Positions 35,817 to 44,884 are shown, numbered from the stretch's first letter. The stretch: 47,883 bases of DNA from Rhodocyclaceae bacterium (GCA_028713915.1 JAQTNK010000034.1:1-47883); one strand, 5' to 3'. A program made the numbers and translations. Notes: generated by a model not told the origin, from the letters alone.

Positions 35817-36542
35817 TTAAGGCAGCTCCTGCCACTTGCCGAGGCGGAAGATTTCCTGCGGCCGGAAGTGGGCTTTGTAGGACATCTTGCGGCTGTCCTT
35901 GATCCAGTAGCCGACGTAGAGGTAGGGCAGGCCGAGATGCCGGCATTGGCCGATCTGCCAGAGAATCGCGTAGGTGCCGTAGCTGGTGCCGGGCTGGTCG
36001 GGATCGTAGAAGGTATAGACCGACGAGAGGCCGTCGTTGAGCCGGTCGATGATGCTCACCATGCGCAGCACGCCGGCCTCGCGGAATTCGATCAGCTGGC
36101 TGTCGACATGGGTCTGCAGCAGGAAATGCGCGTACTGGTCGCGGCTGTCCTGGTCCATGCCGCCACCGCTGTGCCGCGCGGCCTGGTAGCGCTGGTAGAG
36201 CGCGTAGTGTTCTTCCTTGAAGGTCAGCGGCCGCTCGTGCGCGACGAGGTCGCCGTGCTGCTTGAAGGCGCGGCGCTGGCTGCGCGTCGGCACGAAGCGC
36301 TCCGTCAGGATGCGCATCGGCAGGCATTCGCGGCAGGCATCGCAATACGGACGGTAGGTGAAGACGCCGCTGCGGCGGAAACCGGCGCGCACCAGTTCGC
36401 CGTAGGTCGCCGCGTCGATCAGGTGCGTTGGCGTGGCGACCTGGGAGCGCGCGATGCGGCCGGGCAGATAGGAGCAGCCATACGGCGCCGTCGCGTAGAA
36501 CTGCAGCAGCGGGAAAGGCGGCAGGTCGCGAAGATGCGCCAT
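35817..36542 (-). CDS. bpt: Leucyl-transferase Bpt (N-degron pathway)
   Basis: This 241-residue aminoacyl-tRNA--protein transferase adds leucine to proteins with N-terminal Asp or Glu, marking them for ClpAP. The ATE-type features include [10 protein letters not shown] near the N-terminus, [11 protein letters not shown] with three cysteines, and the SVYTFYDPD...[11 protein letters not shown] core. ATG 36542 gives the family start MAHLRDLP, 5 nt after the aat stop. bpt and aat both act in the bacterial N-degron pathway. The 210 nt to pyrD hold no supported feature. Confidence 0.93.
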   Translation of the reverse strand: MAHLRDLPPFPLLQFYATAPYGCSYLPGRIARSQVATPTHLIDAATYGELVRAGFRRSGVFTYRPYCDACRECLPMRILTERFVPTRSQRRAFKQHGDLVAHERPLTFKEEHYALYQRYQAARHSGGGMDQDSRDQYAHFLLQTHVDSQLIEFREAGVLRMVSIIDRLNDGLSSVYTFYDPDQPGTSYGTYAILWQIGQCRHLGLPYLYVGYWIKDSRKMSYKAHFRPQEIFRLGKWQELP

Positions 36543-36547
36543 GTCGC

Positions 36548-37258
36548 TCAGGCCTTGAAGACGTCCCGCACGGCGCCGGCCGCCCACGCACCGGGCGCCG
36601 CGTCGACGGCGACGAGGCGGTCGAGCAGGGCGCGGAACTGCGCCCGCGGAATCGGGCGGGCGCCGAGGGAGGCGAGATGAGCGGTTTCCATTTGACAGTC
36701 TATTATGCCGAATCCCAGCCGCCGCAACTGCACGCCGAGATGGGCCAGCGCAATTTTCGAGGCGTCCGTGCGGCGCGCGAACATCGACTCGCCGTAGAAG
36801 GCCCGGCCGACGGCGACGCCGTAAAGGCCGCCGGCGAGTTCGCCGTCGATCCAGGTCTCGACGCTGTGGGCGAAACCCAGCCGATGCAGGCGGCCGTAGG
36901 CGGCCTGCATCTCGGCGACGATCCAGGTGCCGTTCTGCCCTTCGCGCGGCACGCTGGCGCAGGCGGCCACGACTTCATCGAATGCGGTGTCGAGGCGCAC
37001 TTCGTAAGCGCGATGGCGCAGGGTCTTCGCCAGCGAACGAGCGATGCGGATCTCGTCGGGAAACAGCACCATGCGCGGATCGGGACTCCACCAGAGGATC
37101 GGCTCGCCCGGCGCATACCAGGGAAAAATGCCTTTGGCATAAGCGGCGATCAGGCGTTGCGGCGAGAGGTCGCCGCCGGCGGCAAGCAGGCCATTGGGCA
37201 CGGCGAGCGCCGCTGTCAGCGGCGGGAAGATGGATTCTGCGGGCAACCAGGGGATCAT
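36548..37258 (-). CDS. aat: Leucyl/phenylalanyl-tRNA--protein transferase
   Basis: This 236-residue enzyme attaches Leu or Phe to N-terminal Arg or Lys residues. It has the conserved [23 protein letters not shown], and AFYGESMF segments and the [14 protein letters not shown]-terminal block. It precedes bpt by 5 nt. The 142 nt upstream (37259-37400) hold no clear feature. Confidence 0.96.
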   Translation of the reverse strand: MIPWLPAESIFPPLTAALAVPNGLLAAGGDLSPQRLIAAYAKGIFPWYAPGEPILWWSPDPRMVLFPDEIRIARSLAKTLRHRAYEVRLDTAFDEVVAACASVPREGQNGTWIVAEMQAAYGRLHRLGFAHSVETWIDGELAGGLYGVAVGRAFYGESMFARRTDASKIALAHLGVQLRRLGFGIIDCQMETAHLASLGARPIPRAQFRALLDRLVAVDAAPGAWAAGAVRDVFKA

Positions 37259-37400
37259 GGCGGGAACGTCGTGGGGTGCATCGCTGCGTCAATGTTACCC
37301 CGAACTTTTTCCCGCCGGCCAGGCGCGGACGCGTCGCCGATGCCGCCGCAGATCAGGGAAGGCAACGCGGCGGGAAGCGTGCGGTCCCTGTCCGCCGAGG

Positions 37401-37931
37401 CTATTCGACGGTGATGCGGCGCGCGCCGTTGAAGCGCTTTTTCCAGTACGACTCGTTCATGTCTTCGATGCGGACCACGCCGCCGGAACGCGGGGCATGG
37501 ACGAACTTGTTGTCGCCCAGGTAGATGCCGACGTGCGAGAAAGCGCGGCGCATGGTGTTGAAGAACACGAGGTCGCCGGGCTGGAGTTCGGTCTTGTCGA
37601 CGACTTCGCCGGTCTTGCTGATCTGCTTGGCGTTATGGGGCAGGTAAAGCCCCAGCCCTTCCTTGAAGACGTGATTGACGAAACCCGAACAATCGAAGCC
37701 GGTCTCGGGCGACGTGCCGCCGCGGTGATAGCGGATGCCGATGAGATCCAGCGCCATGACCAGCGTGTTTTGCACCGAGGCGACGGAAGCGCTGGCGTGG
37801 CCGACGACGCGGTCGACCAAGGTGGTGGGCGCTGCCGCTGCCGCAGGCTCGTCGGCACGCGCGCCGAAGGCCGCGAGGAGGCCGATCAGCGCAACTGCGG
37901 AAGCTTTTCTTCTGATTGCGGTCAAAGACAT
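37401..37931 (-). CDS. Secreted NlpC/P60 family cysteine peptidase
   Basis: This 176-residue periplasmic peptidoglycan hydrolase has a signal peptide (residues 1-26), a short helical linker, and an NlpC/P60 domain. Catalytic residues are visible as Cys in FDCSGFV and His in SHVGIYLG, with a further His in FVHAPR. It cleaves D-glutamyl-diaminopimelate type bonds by family knowledge. It is monocistronic and divergent from acuI. Confidence 0.9.
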   Translation of the reverse strand: MSLTAIRRKASAVALIGLLAAFGARADEPAAAAAPTTLVDRVVGHASASVASVQNTLVMALDLIGIRYHRGGTSPETGFDCSGFVNHVFKEGLGLYLPHNAKQISKTGEVVDKTELQPGDLVFFNTMRRAFSHVGIYLGDNKFVHAPRSGGVVRIEDMNESYWKKRFNGARRITVE

Positions 37932-37988
37932 GGGGGCGGACTATAGCGGCGCAGGCGGAAGGTGTAAAGGTTTGGGCCGGTTCCAGCC

Positions 37989-38019
37989 GCCATAAGCTCG
38001 CCATAAGCTCGCCATAAGC
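37989..38019. repeat. Three tandem copies of an 11-bp unit at the acuI promoter
   Basis: GCCATAAGCTC is repeated at 37989-37999 and 38000-38010, with a 9-nt partial copy at 38011-38019. The repeat ends 14 nt before the -10 hexamer, so it covers the -35 region. An 11-bp period places copies on about the same DNA face, as direct-repeat regulator sites often do. Confidence 0.8.
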
Positions 38020-38033
38020 GATAATCAGTTGGA

Positions 38034-38046
38034 TATAATCGCCTTC
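38034..38046 (+). promoter_or_regulatory. acuI-prpE promoter
   Basis: A perfect TATAAT -10 hexamer lies at 38034-38039, giving a start near 38046 and a leader of about 44 nt. No -35 hexamer resembles TTGACA, and that position is occupied by the tandem repeats, which fits a promoter needing an activator. Confidence 0.55.
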
Positions 38047-38089
38047 GATTCGCACGATCACGCAAGGCACTCGAAAGCAGGGGATGGTC

Positions 38090-39079
38090 ATGACTTTCAA
38101 CGCATATTTGATCCAGCAGGAAGACGGCAAGGTCGTCAGCCGCTTCGTCGCCATGGACGAAGCGCAACTCGATGCCGGCGAGGTGACGATCCAGGTCGCC
38201 TATTCGAGCGTCAATTACAAGGATGCGCTGGCGGCGACGGGCGCCGGCCGCATCATCCGCCGCTTTCCCTGCGTCGGCGGCATCGATCTGGCCGGCACGG
38301 TCAGCGACAGCAGCGACGCCCGCTTTGCCAAGGGCGATCAAGTCATCGCCACCAGCTACGACATCGGCGTCGCCCATCATGGCGGCTATGCGCAAGTGGC
38401 GCGCGTGCCGGCGGCCTGGACGCTGAAGCTGCCGCCGGGACTTTCGCTCGATGAGGCGATGGCGCTGGGGACGGCGGGCTTTACGGCCGGACTTGCCGTC
38501 GCGCGCATGGAACACGAGGGGCTGGCGCCGGCCAACGGCCCGGTCATCGTCTCGGGCGCCACCGGCGGCGTCGGCAGCATTGCCGTGGAAATCCTGGCGA
38601 AGCTCGGCTATCGCGTCGTCGCGCTGACTGGCAAGGAACACGAAGTCGATTACCTTAAAGGTCTCGGCGCGCAGGAAGTCATGCTGCGCCAATCGCTCGA
38701 CCTCGCCAAGCTCAAGCCGCTGGGCAGCGAAACCTGGGCCGGCGCCATCGACAACCTGGGCGGCGACGTGCTCTCCTGGATGGCGAGCACCATGAAAGTC
38801 GGCGGCACGCTGGCCAGCATCGGCCTGGCGGCGGGCGTCCAATTCAACACGACGGTGATGCCGTTCATCCTGCGCGGCGTGAGTCTCCTGGGCGTCGATT
38901 CGGTCAACTGTCCGATGGTGCGGCGCGCCGAAGTCTGGCGGCGGCTGGGCAGCGACATGAAGCCGCCACATTTGAAGGCGCTGACGCGGGTGATCGGCTT
39001 CGACGAATTGCCGAACGTCTTCGACGATTTTCTCAAGGCCCGCATCAAGGGGCGCGTCGTGGTGAATGTTGCCGGTTAA
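38090..39079 (+). CDS. acuI: Acrylyl-CoA reductase/quinone oxidoreductase AcuI (YhdH)
   Basis: This 329-residue zinc-free medium-chain dehydrogenase/reductase has the NADPH-binding GATGGVGSIAVEIL motif, the early SSVNYKDALAATG block, and GIDLAGTV. It fits AcuI/YhdH, which reduces acryloyl-CoA to propionyl-CoA. With prpE directly downstream (34 nt), acrylate or 3-hydroxypropionate handling is a reasonable inference. ATG 38090 is preferred by family start; an in-frame ATG at 38084 is possible. Confidence 0.88.
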   Translation: MTFNAYLIQQEDGKVVSRFVAMDEAQLDAGEVTIQVAYSSVNYKDALAATGAGRIIRRFPCVGGIDLAGTVSDSSDARFAKGDQVIATSYDIGVAHHGGYAQVARVPAAWTLKLPPGLSLDEAMALGTAGFTAGLAVARMEHEGLAPANGPVIVSGATGGVGSIAVEILAKLGYRVVALTGKEHEVDYLKGLGAQEVMLRQSLDLAKLKPLGSETWAGAIDNLGGDVLSWMASTMKVGGTLASIGLAAGVQFNTTVMPFILRGVSLLGVDSVNCPMVRRAEVWRRLGSDMKPPHLKALTRVIGFDELPNVFDDFLKARIKGRVVVNVAG

Positions 39080-39113
39080 ACAATTCCAAAGCTGGACATA
39101 ACGAGGAGTAGTG

Positions 39114-41006
39114 ATGAGCAGTTACAAGGAGTTCTACCAGCGCTCGATCGAGCAGCCCGATGCTTTCTGGGGCGAGCAGGCGCAACTGATCGACTGGCAC
39201 AAGCCGCCGCAGACGATATGCGATTATTCGAAGCCTCCCTTCGTCAAATGGTTCGCCGGCGGCGAGACCAACCTCTGCTACAACGCCGTCGACCGTCATG
39301 CCGCCAAGCGCCCGGATGCGCGCGCGCTGATCTACGTGTCGACCGAGACCAATGAAGAGAAGATCTATTCCTTCAGCGAACTGAAGTCCGAAGTCATGCG
39401 CATGGCGGCGATCATGCAATCGCTCGGCGTCAGCAAGGGCGACCGCGTGCTGATCTACATGCCGATGATCGCCGAGGCGACCTTCGCCATACTGGCCTGC
39501 GCGCGCATCGGCGCGATCCACTCGGTGGTCTTCGGCGGCTTTGCTTCCGGCTCGCTGGCGACGCGCATCGACGACGCCAAGCCGAAGCTGATCGTATCGA
39601 GCGACGCCGGCATGCGCGGCGGCAAGGCCGTGCCCTACAAGCACCTGCTCGACGAAGCCTGCGGGCTGGCCGAGTTTCCGCCGGCAAAAGTGCTGATGGT
39701 CGATCGCGGCATCGACAAGGGTTTCGACAAGGTCGCCGGCCGCGATGTCGACTACGCCACGCTGCGCGCCCAGCACATGGACGCCGACGTGCCCTGCACC
39801 TGGATGGAGTCGTCCGAGCCGTCGTACATCCTCTATACCTCCGGCACCACCGGCAAGCCCAAGGGCGTGCAGCGGGACACCGGCGGCTACGCGGTGGCGC
39901 TGGCCGCCTCGATGAAGCACATCTACTGCGGTTTCGAGGGCGAGACCTACTTCGCCACCTCCGACATCGGCTGGGTGGTCGGCCACAGCTACATCGTCTA
40001 CGGCCCGCTCATCGCCGGCATGGCGACGATCATGTACGAAGGCACGCCGATCCGTCCCGACGCCGGCGTGTGGTGGAGCCTGGTCGAGAAATACAAGGTC
40101 AATGTCATGTTCTCGGCGCCCACCGCGATCCGCGTCCTGAAGAAGCACGACAACAGCTTCCTGCACCAGTACGACTTGTCTTCGCTCAAGCACCTGTTCC
40201 TGGCCGGCGAGCCGCTCGACGAGTCCACCCATGAGTGGATCATGGGCGAACTGCAACTGCCCGTCATCGACCATTACTGGCAGACGGAGAGCGGCTGGGC
40301 GATGCTGACGTCGGCGCCCGGCGTCGAGAAGACCAAGATCAAGTTCGGCACGCCGAGCTTCCCGGCCTACGGCTACAACCTGAAGATTTTCCGCGAAGAC
40401 GGCACCGAGTGCGACGCCAACGAAAAGGGCATCGTCGGCGTCGTGCCGCCGCTGCCGCCGGGCTGCCTGTCGACGGTCTGGGGCCAGGACGATCGTTTCG
40501 TCAGCACCTATTTCAGCCTGTTCAAGGACCCGCTGGTCTATTCCTCCTTCGACTGGGGCATCAAGGACGACGAGGGCTACCACTTCATCCTCGGGCGCAC
40601 CGACGACGTCATCAACGTCGCCGGCCATCGCCTCGGCACGCGCGAGATCGAGGAAGCGGTGCAGGCCCACAGCGCCATCGCCGAAGTCGCGGTGGTCGGT
40701 GTGAACGACCAGTTGAAAGGCCAGGAGCCGGTCGCCTTCGCCGTCGTCAAGGATGCCGCCAGGATCGCCACGCCGGAACTGCGCGACGCCCTGGAAAAGG
40801 AAATCAAGAAGAAGGTCGACGAGGTCCTCGGCGCCATCGCGCGGCCCAAGCGCGTGCATTTCGTCTCCGGCCTGCCCAAGACGCGCTCGGGCAAGATGCT
40901 GCGCCGCTCGATCCAGGCGATCGCCGAAGGCCGCGACCCGGGCGATCTCACCACCATCGACGACCAGTCGACGCTGGAGCAGATTCGGCAAGCGCTGGCT
41001 GGCTGA
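39114..41006 (+). CDS. prpE: Propionate--CoA ligase
   Basis: This 630-residue AMP-forming acyl-CoA synthetase activates propionate to propionyl-CoA. It has the P-loop YTSGTTGKPKG, the WQTESG motif, and the C-terminal KTRSGKMLRR with the acetylation-sensitive Lys594. The SDIGWVVGHSYIVYGPL segment favours propionyl- over acetyl-CoA synthetase. An AGGAG (39104-39108) precedes the ATG at 39114 by 5 nt. It shares the acuI promoter. Confidence 0.92.
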   Translation: MSSYKEFYQRSIEQPDAFWGEQAQLIDWHKPPQTICDYSKPPFVKWFAGGETNLCYNAVDRHAAKRPDARALIYVSTETNEEKIYSFSELKSEVMRMAAIMQSLGVSKGDRVLIYMPMIAEATFAILACARIGAIHSVVFGGFASGSLATRIDDAKPKLIVSSDAGMRGGKAVPYKHLLDEACGLAEFPPAKVLMVDRGIDKGFDKVAGRDVDYATLRAQHMDADVPCTWMESSEPSYILYTSGTTGKPKGVQRDTGGYAVALAASMKHIYCGFEGETYFATSDIGWVVGHSYIVYGPLIAGMATIMYEGTPIRPDAGVWWSLVEKYKVNVMFSAPTAIRVLKKHDNSFLHQYDLSSLKHLFLAGEPLDESTHEWIMGELQLPVIDHYWQTESGWAMLTSAPGVEKTKIKFGTPSFPAYGYNLKIFREDGTECDANEKGIVGVVPPLPPGCLSTVWGQDDRFVSTYFSLFKDPLVYSSFDWGIKDDEGYHFILGRTDDVINVAGHRLGTREIEEAVQAHSAIAEVAVVGVNDQLKGQEPVAFAVVKDAARIATPELRDALEKEIKKKVDEVLGAIARPKRVHFVSGLPKTRSGKMLRRSIQAIAEGRDPGDLTTIDDQSTLEQIRQALAG

Positions 41007-41012
41007 AAAGTG

Positions 41013-41048
41013 TTGTATCGGGCGGCGCCTTCGTATAGAATGCGCCGC
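41013..41048 (+). promoter_or_regulatory. Promoter of tRNA-Val
   Basis: TTGTAT (41013-41018) and TAGAAT (41036-41041) are 17 nt apart, and a GC-rich discriminator follows. Transcription should start near 41048. GC-rich discriminators are typical of growth-rate controlled stable RNA promoters. It lies 6 nt past the prpE stop. Confidence 0.65.
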
Positions 41049-41108
41049 TCTTTGGTTACGGCTAACGTCCGCGAGCGGACATTAGCCTGCACCGAAACTT
41101 CGTTTTGC

Positions 41109-41185
41109 AGGCGCGTAGCTCAGCTGGTTAGAGCACCACCTTGACATGGTGGGGGTCGTTGGTTCGAGTCCAATCGCGCCTACCA
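41109..41185 (+). tRNA. tRNA-Val (anticodon GAC)
   Basis: The cloverleaf is complete: acceptor stem AGGCGCG (41109-41115) pairs with CGCGCCT (41175-41181), D arm from 41118, and anticodon stem CCACC/GGTGG (41136-41140, 41148-41152) with loop TTGACAT, giving anticodon GAC at 41143-41145. The T arm is GTTGG/CCAAT with loop TTCGAGT. The discriminator A and an encoded CCA end the molecule. Confidence 0.97.
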
Positions 41186-41212
41186 GAATTCCGCAGGAAA
41201 TCCGGTAGCGTC

Positions 41213-41246
41213 AAGAATAAACCGCCTTCGGGCGGTTTATTCTTTT
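41213..41246 (+). terminator. UUCG-loop terminator after tRNA-Val
   Basis: A 14-bp stem (41213-41226 with 41231-41244) closed by a TTCG tetraloop is followed by TT. The 5' arm begins with an A-rich run, so it could end transcription from both strands. It lies 27 nt after the tRNA. Confidence 0.85.
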
Positions 41247-41305
41247 ATGCGGCATGCGTGAGTCGCGGACCGTGCCGTCAGCAAGCGGCGGGAGCGAAGT
41301 GCACC

Positions 41306-41318
41306 TATAATCCCGCGG
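41306..41318 (+). promoter_or_regulatory. Likely sapC promoter -10
   Basis: TATAAT at 41306-41311 lies 53 nt before the sapC-like start. No good -35 is visible, so this is a tentative promoter. Confidence 0.4.
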
Positions 41319-41363
41319 CGTCCATCGAGCGAAGCATGGTCGCACCTATCGAAGGAGTCGCGT

Positions 41364-42131
41364 ATGACGAGCCAGAGCAAGAACGCCGGCAATTCTCCCG
41401 CTGCCGCCAACGAACTTTTCAAGCGACCCCGTCCGCTCGACCGCATAGCGCACCAGGCCCTGACGATAAACCGCCAGGCCGGATTCGGCTTTGCCCGCGG
41501 CCAGATCGCGATCCCGATTACCTTGTCTGAATTCGCCGCGGCGGCCCGCGACTATCCGATCGTCTTTGCCGGCGATCCCGCGCAGCCGTTCGCGCTGCTG
41601 GGCTTGCGCGACGGCCATAACCTGCTGGTCGATGCGGCGGGCCAGTGGCGCAAGGAGCGTTACGTGCCGGCGCATTTGCGGCGCTATCCGTTCATCTTCA
41701 TGGAGACGCCGGACAAGCAGTTTGTCCTCTGCATCGACGAAGCCGCCGAACATTTCGCCGCGCCGGCGCAGGGCGAGCCGCAGCCGCTGTTCGCCGACGG
41801 CAAACCGACGCCGCTGGTCGGCGATGCGATGAAATTCCTCGCCGCTTTCCAAAGCGAATTCGGCGCCACGCGCGAACTTGCCGCGGCCATCGCCGCGAGC
41901 GGCCTCCTGATCGAGCGCCAGGCGGAAGTCGAATTGTCCGGCGGTGCCGGCCATTTTTCGGTGGGCGGCTTTCGCATCGTCGACGAGGAAGCACTGGCCG
42001 CGCTGGCCGATGAAACGTTCCTCGATTGGCGCCGGCGCGGCTGGCTCGCCCCGATCTATTTCCATCTCCAGTCCCTCGCCAATTTCGGCCTGTTGACCGA
42101 ATGGGCCGGGCAGGAATCGACCGCGGCATAG
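41364..42131 (+). CDS. SapC family protein
   Basis: This 255-residue protein matches the SapC family (first described in Campylobacter S-layer loci, common in proteobacteria without S-layers). Typical parts are the FARGQIAIPITLSEFAAAARDYPIVF start, WRKERYVPAHLRRYPF, and SGLLIERQAEV. Function is uncertain; no S-layer gene is nearby. GAAGGAG precedes ATG 41364. It lies between the tRNA terminator and the thrS promoter. Confidence 0.87.
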   Translation: MTSQSKNAGNSPAAANELFKRPRPLDRIAHQALTINRQAGFGFARGQIAIPITLSEFAAAARDYPIVFAGDPAQPFALLGLRDGHNLLVDAAGQWRKERYVPAHLRRYPFIFMETPDKQFVLCIDEAAEHFAAPAQGEPQPLFADGKPTPLVGDAMKFLAAFQSEFGATRELAAAIAASGLLIERQAEVELSGGAGHFSVGGFRIVDEEALAALADETFLDWRRRGWLAPIYFHLQSLANFGLLTEWAGQESTAA

Positions 42132-42175
42132 CCGATGGCCGCCGGCAGGCGCAGGCTTCGGGCGGCGCCGCCGTA

Positions 42176-42190
42176 TGCTAAAATAGCCCG
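42176..42190 (+). promoter_or_regulatory. thrS promoter, extended -10
   Basis: TGC-TAAAAT (42176-42184) is an extended -10 element; no strong -35 is visible. Start near 42190 would give a leader of about 200 nt ahead of thrS. Confidence 0.55.
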
Positions 42191-42219
42191 TGATCTTGAT
42201 ATGGAATCGGGAAAGCGCC

Positions 42220-42255
42220 ATGGTCTTCCGAACTCGAACTTGCACGGCATCTTGA
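42220..42255 (+). CDS. Putative Thr-rich leader peptide of thrS
   Basis: An 11-codon frame reads M-V-F-R-T-R-T-C-T-A-S and stops at TGA 42253-42255. Three of its eleven codons are Thr (ACT, ACT, ACG). GGGA at 42209-42212 could serve as ribosome site. It lies 30 nt before the intrinsic terminator in the thrS leader. A 7-bp pairing between CGAACTC (42229-42235) and GAGTTCG (42270-42276) overlaps the Thr codons. This is the layout of classical amino-acid attenuation. It may also be chance; there is no homology evidence. Confidence 0.5.
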   Translation: MVFRTRTCTAS

Positions 42256-42285
42256 AACCGAAACCGGTGGAGTTCGTCTTTCTCG

Positions 42286-42316
42286 AAAGTGCGGCTCGAC
42301 CGCACTTTTTTTATTT
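42286..42316 (+). terminator. Intrinsic terminator (attenuator) in the thrS leader
   Basis: AAAGTGCGG (42286-42294) pairs fully with CCGCACTTT (42300-42308) around a CTCGA loop, followed by TTTTATTT. It lies between the thrS promoter and thrS, 76 nt before the gene, and no other promoter is obvious beyond it. It must therefore be read through or conditionally opened for thrS expression. Confidence 0.8.
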
Positions 42317-42391
42317 CCGGTTAGCGCCGCTTCGCGGCATTAACCCGTACTGAAACGCCTAGGCGCGTTTTGACCGCAAGGAACCCGCATC

Positions 42392-44308
42392 ATGCCCGCG
42401 ATTCGTCTGCCCGACGGCTCTGAACGCAAGTTCGACAATCCCGTGACCGTCGCCGAACTGGCGGCCGCCATCGGCCCCGGCCTCGCCAAGGCGGCGCTGG
42501 CCGGCAAGGTCGACGGCAAGATCGTCGACACCTCTCACCGCATCGAGCAGGATGCGCAAGTCGCCATCGTCACCGACAAGGATGCCGCCGGCGTCGAAAT
42601 CATTCGGCATTCCACGGCGCACCTCTTGGCCTATGCCGTCAAGGAGTTGTTTCCCGAGGCTCAGGTCACCATCGGTCCGGTGATCGAGAACGGCTTCTAC
42701 TACGACTTCGCCTTCAAGCGCCCGTTTACGCCCGAGGATCTTGCCGCCATCGAGCAGCGCATGGGCGAACTGGCGAAGAAGGATTTTCCGGTGACGCGCG
42801 AAGTCTGGCAGCGCGACCAGGCGGTGGACTTCTTCCGGTCCATCGGCGAGAACTACAAGGCGGAATTGATCGCGGCGATTCCGGCGGACCAGGACGTCTC
42901 GCTCTATCGCGAAGGCGACTTCATCGACCTCTGCCGCGGGCCGCACGTGCCGTCGACGGGCAAGCTCAAGGCTTTCAAGCTGATGAAAGTGGCCGGCGCC
43001 TACTGGCGCGGCGATTCGAAGAACGAGCAATTGCAGCGCATCTACGGCACGGCCTGGGCGAAGAAGGAAGAACTCGACGCCTACCTGCACATGCTCGAAG
43101 AGGCCGAGAAACGCGACCACCGCAGGCTCGGCCGCCAGCTCGACCTGTTCCACCTGCAGGAAGAAGCGCCGGGCATGGTGTTCTGGCATCCGCACGGCTG
43201 GACGGTGTGGCAGGAAATCGAGCAGTACATGCGCCGCGTCTATCGCGAGAACGGCTACCAGGAAGTGCGCTGTCCGCAGATCCTGGACCGCAGCCTGTGG
43301 GAGAAGTCGGGGCATTGGGAGCACTACACGACGAACATGTTCACCACGCAGTCGGAGAACCGCGACTACGCGATCAAGCCGATGAACTGTCCGGGCCACG
43401 TGCAGATCTTCAACACCGACGTGCGCTCCTACCGCGACCTGCCGCTGCGCTACGGCGAATTCGGCTCCTGCCATCGCAACGAGCCTTCCGGTGCGCTGCA
43501 CGGCGTCATGCGCGTGCGCGGCTTTACCCAGGACGACGGCCACATCTTCTGTACCGAGGACCAGATCGAGTCCGAGGTTACGGCCTTCAATTCGCTGGTG
43601 CGCAAGGTCTATGCGGATTTCGGCTTTACCGACGTCGCGGTCAAGCTGGCGTTGCGCCCCGACAGTCGCGTCGGTTCCGACGAAGCCTGGGATAAGTCGG
43701 AAAATGCCTTGCGCTCGGCGCTGCGGGCCAGCGGCCTGGCGTGGGAAGAATTGCCCGGCGAGGGCGCCTTCTATGGCCCCAAGATCGAATTCCACATCAA
43801 GGACGCCATCGGCCGCTCCTGGCAATGCGGCACGGTGCAGGTGGATCCGTCCATGCCCGAGCGCCTGGGCGCGGAATACGTCGCCGAGGACAATACCCGC
43901 TATACGCCGGTGATGCTGCATCGCGCGATCCTCGGTTCGCTGGAACGCTTCATCGGCATCCTGATCGAGAACCACGCCGGCGCCTTCCCGCTCTGGCTGG
44001 CGCCGGTGCAGGTGGTGGTGATGAATATTTCCGAAGCGCAGATCGACTATGCGGAAAGTGTGGCGGAAAAACTGCGTGCCGCCGGCTTGCGCGTGGAAGT
44101 CGATTTGCGTAGCGAGAAGATAAGCTATAAAATTCGCGAACATAGTTTGCTAAAGCGGCCTTACTTCGTCGTTATCGGCGACAAGGAAAAGGCCGCCGGG
44201 TTGGTCGCAGTACGTGCCCGTGGAAATCAGGAACTCGGGCAGATGTCCCCCGATGCATTGATTGAACGCCTGTTGGCGGAACGCGCTGAACGGGGCGCAG
44301 CGGCCTGA
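42392..44308 (+). CDS. thrS: Threonyl-tRNA synthetase
   Basis: This 638-residue class II synthetase has the N-terminal TGS domain (1-62), the editing domain with [11 protein letters not shown], and the catalytic core with conserved motif 2 ([19 protein letters not shown]) and motif 3 ([10 protein letters not shown]), followed by the anticodon-binding domain. It charges tRNA-Thr. AAGGA lies upstream of ATG 42392. It is first in the block thrS-infC-rpmI-rplT-pheST and follows a leader with a terminator and a Thr-rich frame. Confidence 0.97.
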   Translation: MPAIRLPDGSERKFDNPVTVAELAAAIGPGLAKAALAGKVDGKIVDTSHRIEQDAQVAIVTDKDAAGVEIIRHSTAHLLAYAVKELFPEAQVTIGPVIENGFYYDFAFKRPFTPEDLAAIEQRMGELAKKDFPVTREVWQRDQAVDFFRSIGENYKAELIAAIPADQDVSLYREGDFIDLCRGPHVPSTGKLKAFKLMKVAGAYWRGDSKNEQLQRIYGTAWAKKEELDAYLHMLEEAEKRDHRRLGRQLDLFHLQEEAPGMVFWHPHGWTVWQEIEQYMRRVYRENGYQEVRCPQILDRSLWEKSGHWEHYTTNMFTTQSENRDYAIKPMNCPGHVQIFNTDVRSYRDLPLRYGEFGSCHRNEPSGALHGVMRVRGFTQDDGHIFCTEDQIESEVTAFNSLVRKVYADFGFTDVAVKLALRPDSRVGSDEAWDKSENALRSALRASGLAWEELPGEGAFYGPKIEFHIKDAIGRSWQCGTVQVDPSMPERLGAEYVAEDNTRYTPVMLHRAILGSLERFIGILIENHAGAFPLWLAPVQVVVMNISEAQIDYAESVAEKLRAAGLRVEVDLRSEKISYKIREHSLLKRPYFVVIGDKEKAAGLVAVRARGNQELGQMSPDALIERLLAERAERGAAA

Positions 44309-44336
44309 ATTTTTTTATTTTTCGGAGAATCACACC

Positions 44337-44870
44337 ATAGCTCAAGAGAAGGCGCAGCGCCTCAACGAGGAAATCACCGCCCCCGAAGTCCGTTTGATCG
44401 GGTTGGAAGGTGAACAGGTTGGTATCGTATCGGTGCGCCAGGCTTTGAGCATGGCGGAAGAGGCGGGAGTGGATCTGGTCGAGATCGCGCCTTTGGCAAC
44501 GCCCCCGGTCTGCCGCGTCATGGACTTCGGCAAGTTCAAGTACCAGGAGGCGAAGCGGGCCCACGAAGCCAAGCTGAAGCAGAAGCAGATCCAGGTCAAG
44601 GAAGTCAAGTTCCGTCCGGGCACCGACGACAACGACTACCAGATCAAGATGCGCAACCTGGTGAAGTTCCTCCAGGAGGGCGACAAGGCGAAGATTACGC
44701 TGCGCTTCCGCGGCCGCGAAATGGCCCACCAGGAGTTCGGCATGCGCATGCTGGAGCGCATCAAGGCGGACCTGGAAGAAGTGGGGCAGGTGGAGCAGTT
44801 CCCGAAGATGGAAGGGCGGCAACTCGTCATGGTGATTGCGCCGACGAAGAAGCAGCCGAAAGCGAGCTGA
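44337..44870 (+). CDS. infC: Translation initiation factor IF-3 (AUA start)
   Basis: This 177-residue IF-3 starts (I/M)[21 protein letters not shown] and includes the [14 protein letters not shown] linker, [15 protein letters not shown] and the C-terminal FRGREM and FPKMEGRQ blocks. No ATG, GTG or TTG lies at the right place. The codon at the family start is ATA (44337), 9 nt after CGGAG. IF-3 genes normally use the rare AUU start, which permits autoregulation; AUA would serve the same role. An ATG in the thrS end (44262) is in frame but lacks a ribosome site and would add 25 non-homologous residues. Confidence 0.9.
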   Translation: MAQEKAQRLNEEITAPEVRLIGLEGEQVGIVSVRQALSMAEEAGVDLVEIAPLATPPVCRVMDFGKFKYQEAKRAHEAKLKQKQIQVKEVKFRPGTDDNDYQIKMRNLVKFLQEGDKAKITLRFRGREMAHQEFGMRMLERIKADLEEVGQVEQFPKMEGRQLVMVIAPTKKQPKAS

Positions 44871-44884
44871 ATTGAATTCTGCTG

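Noticed and set aside
42201-42353. Alternative 50-codon frame in the thrS leader starting at ATG 42201
   Set aside because: It runs through the terminator hairpin, lacks a ribosome site and has no amino-acid bias; the Thr-rich short frame is a better leader candidate.
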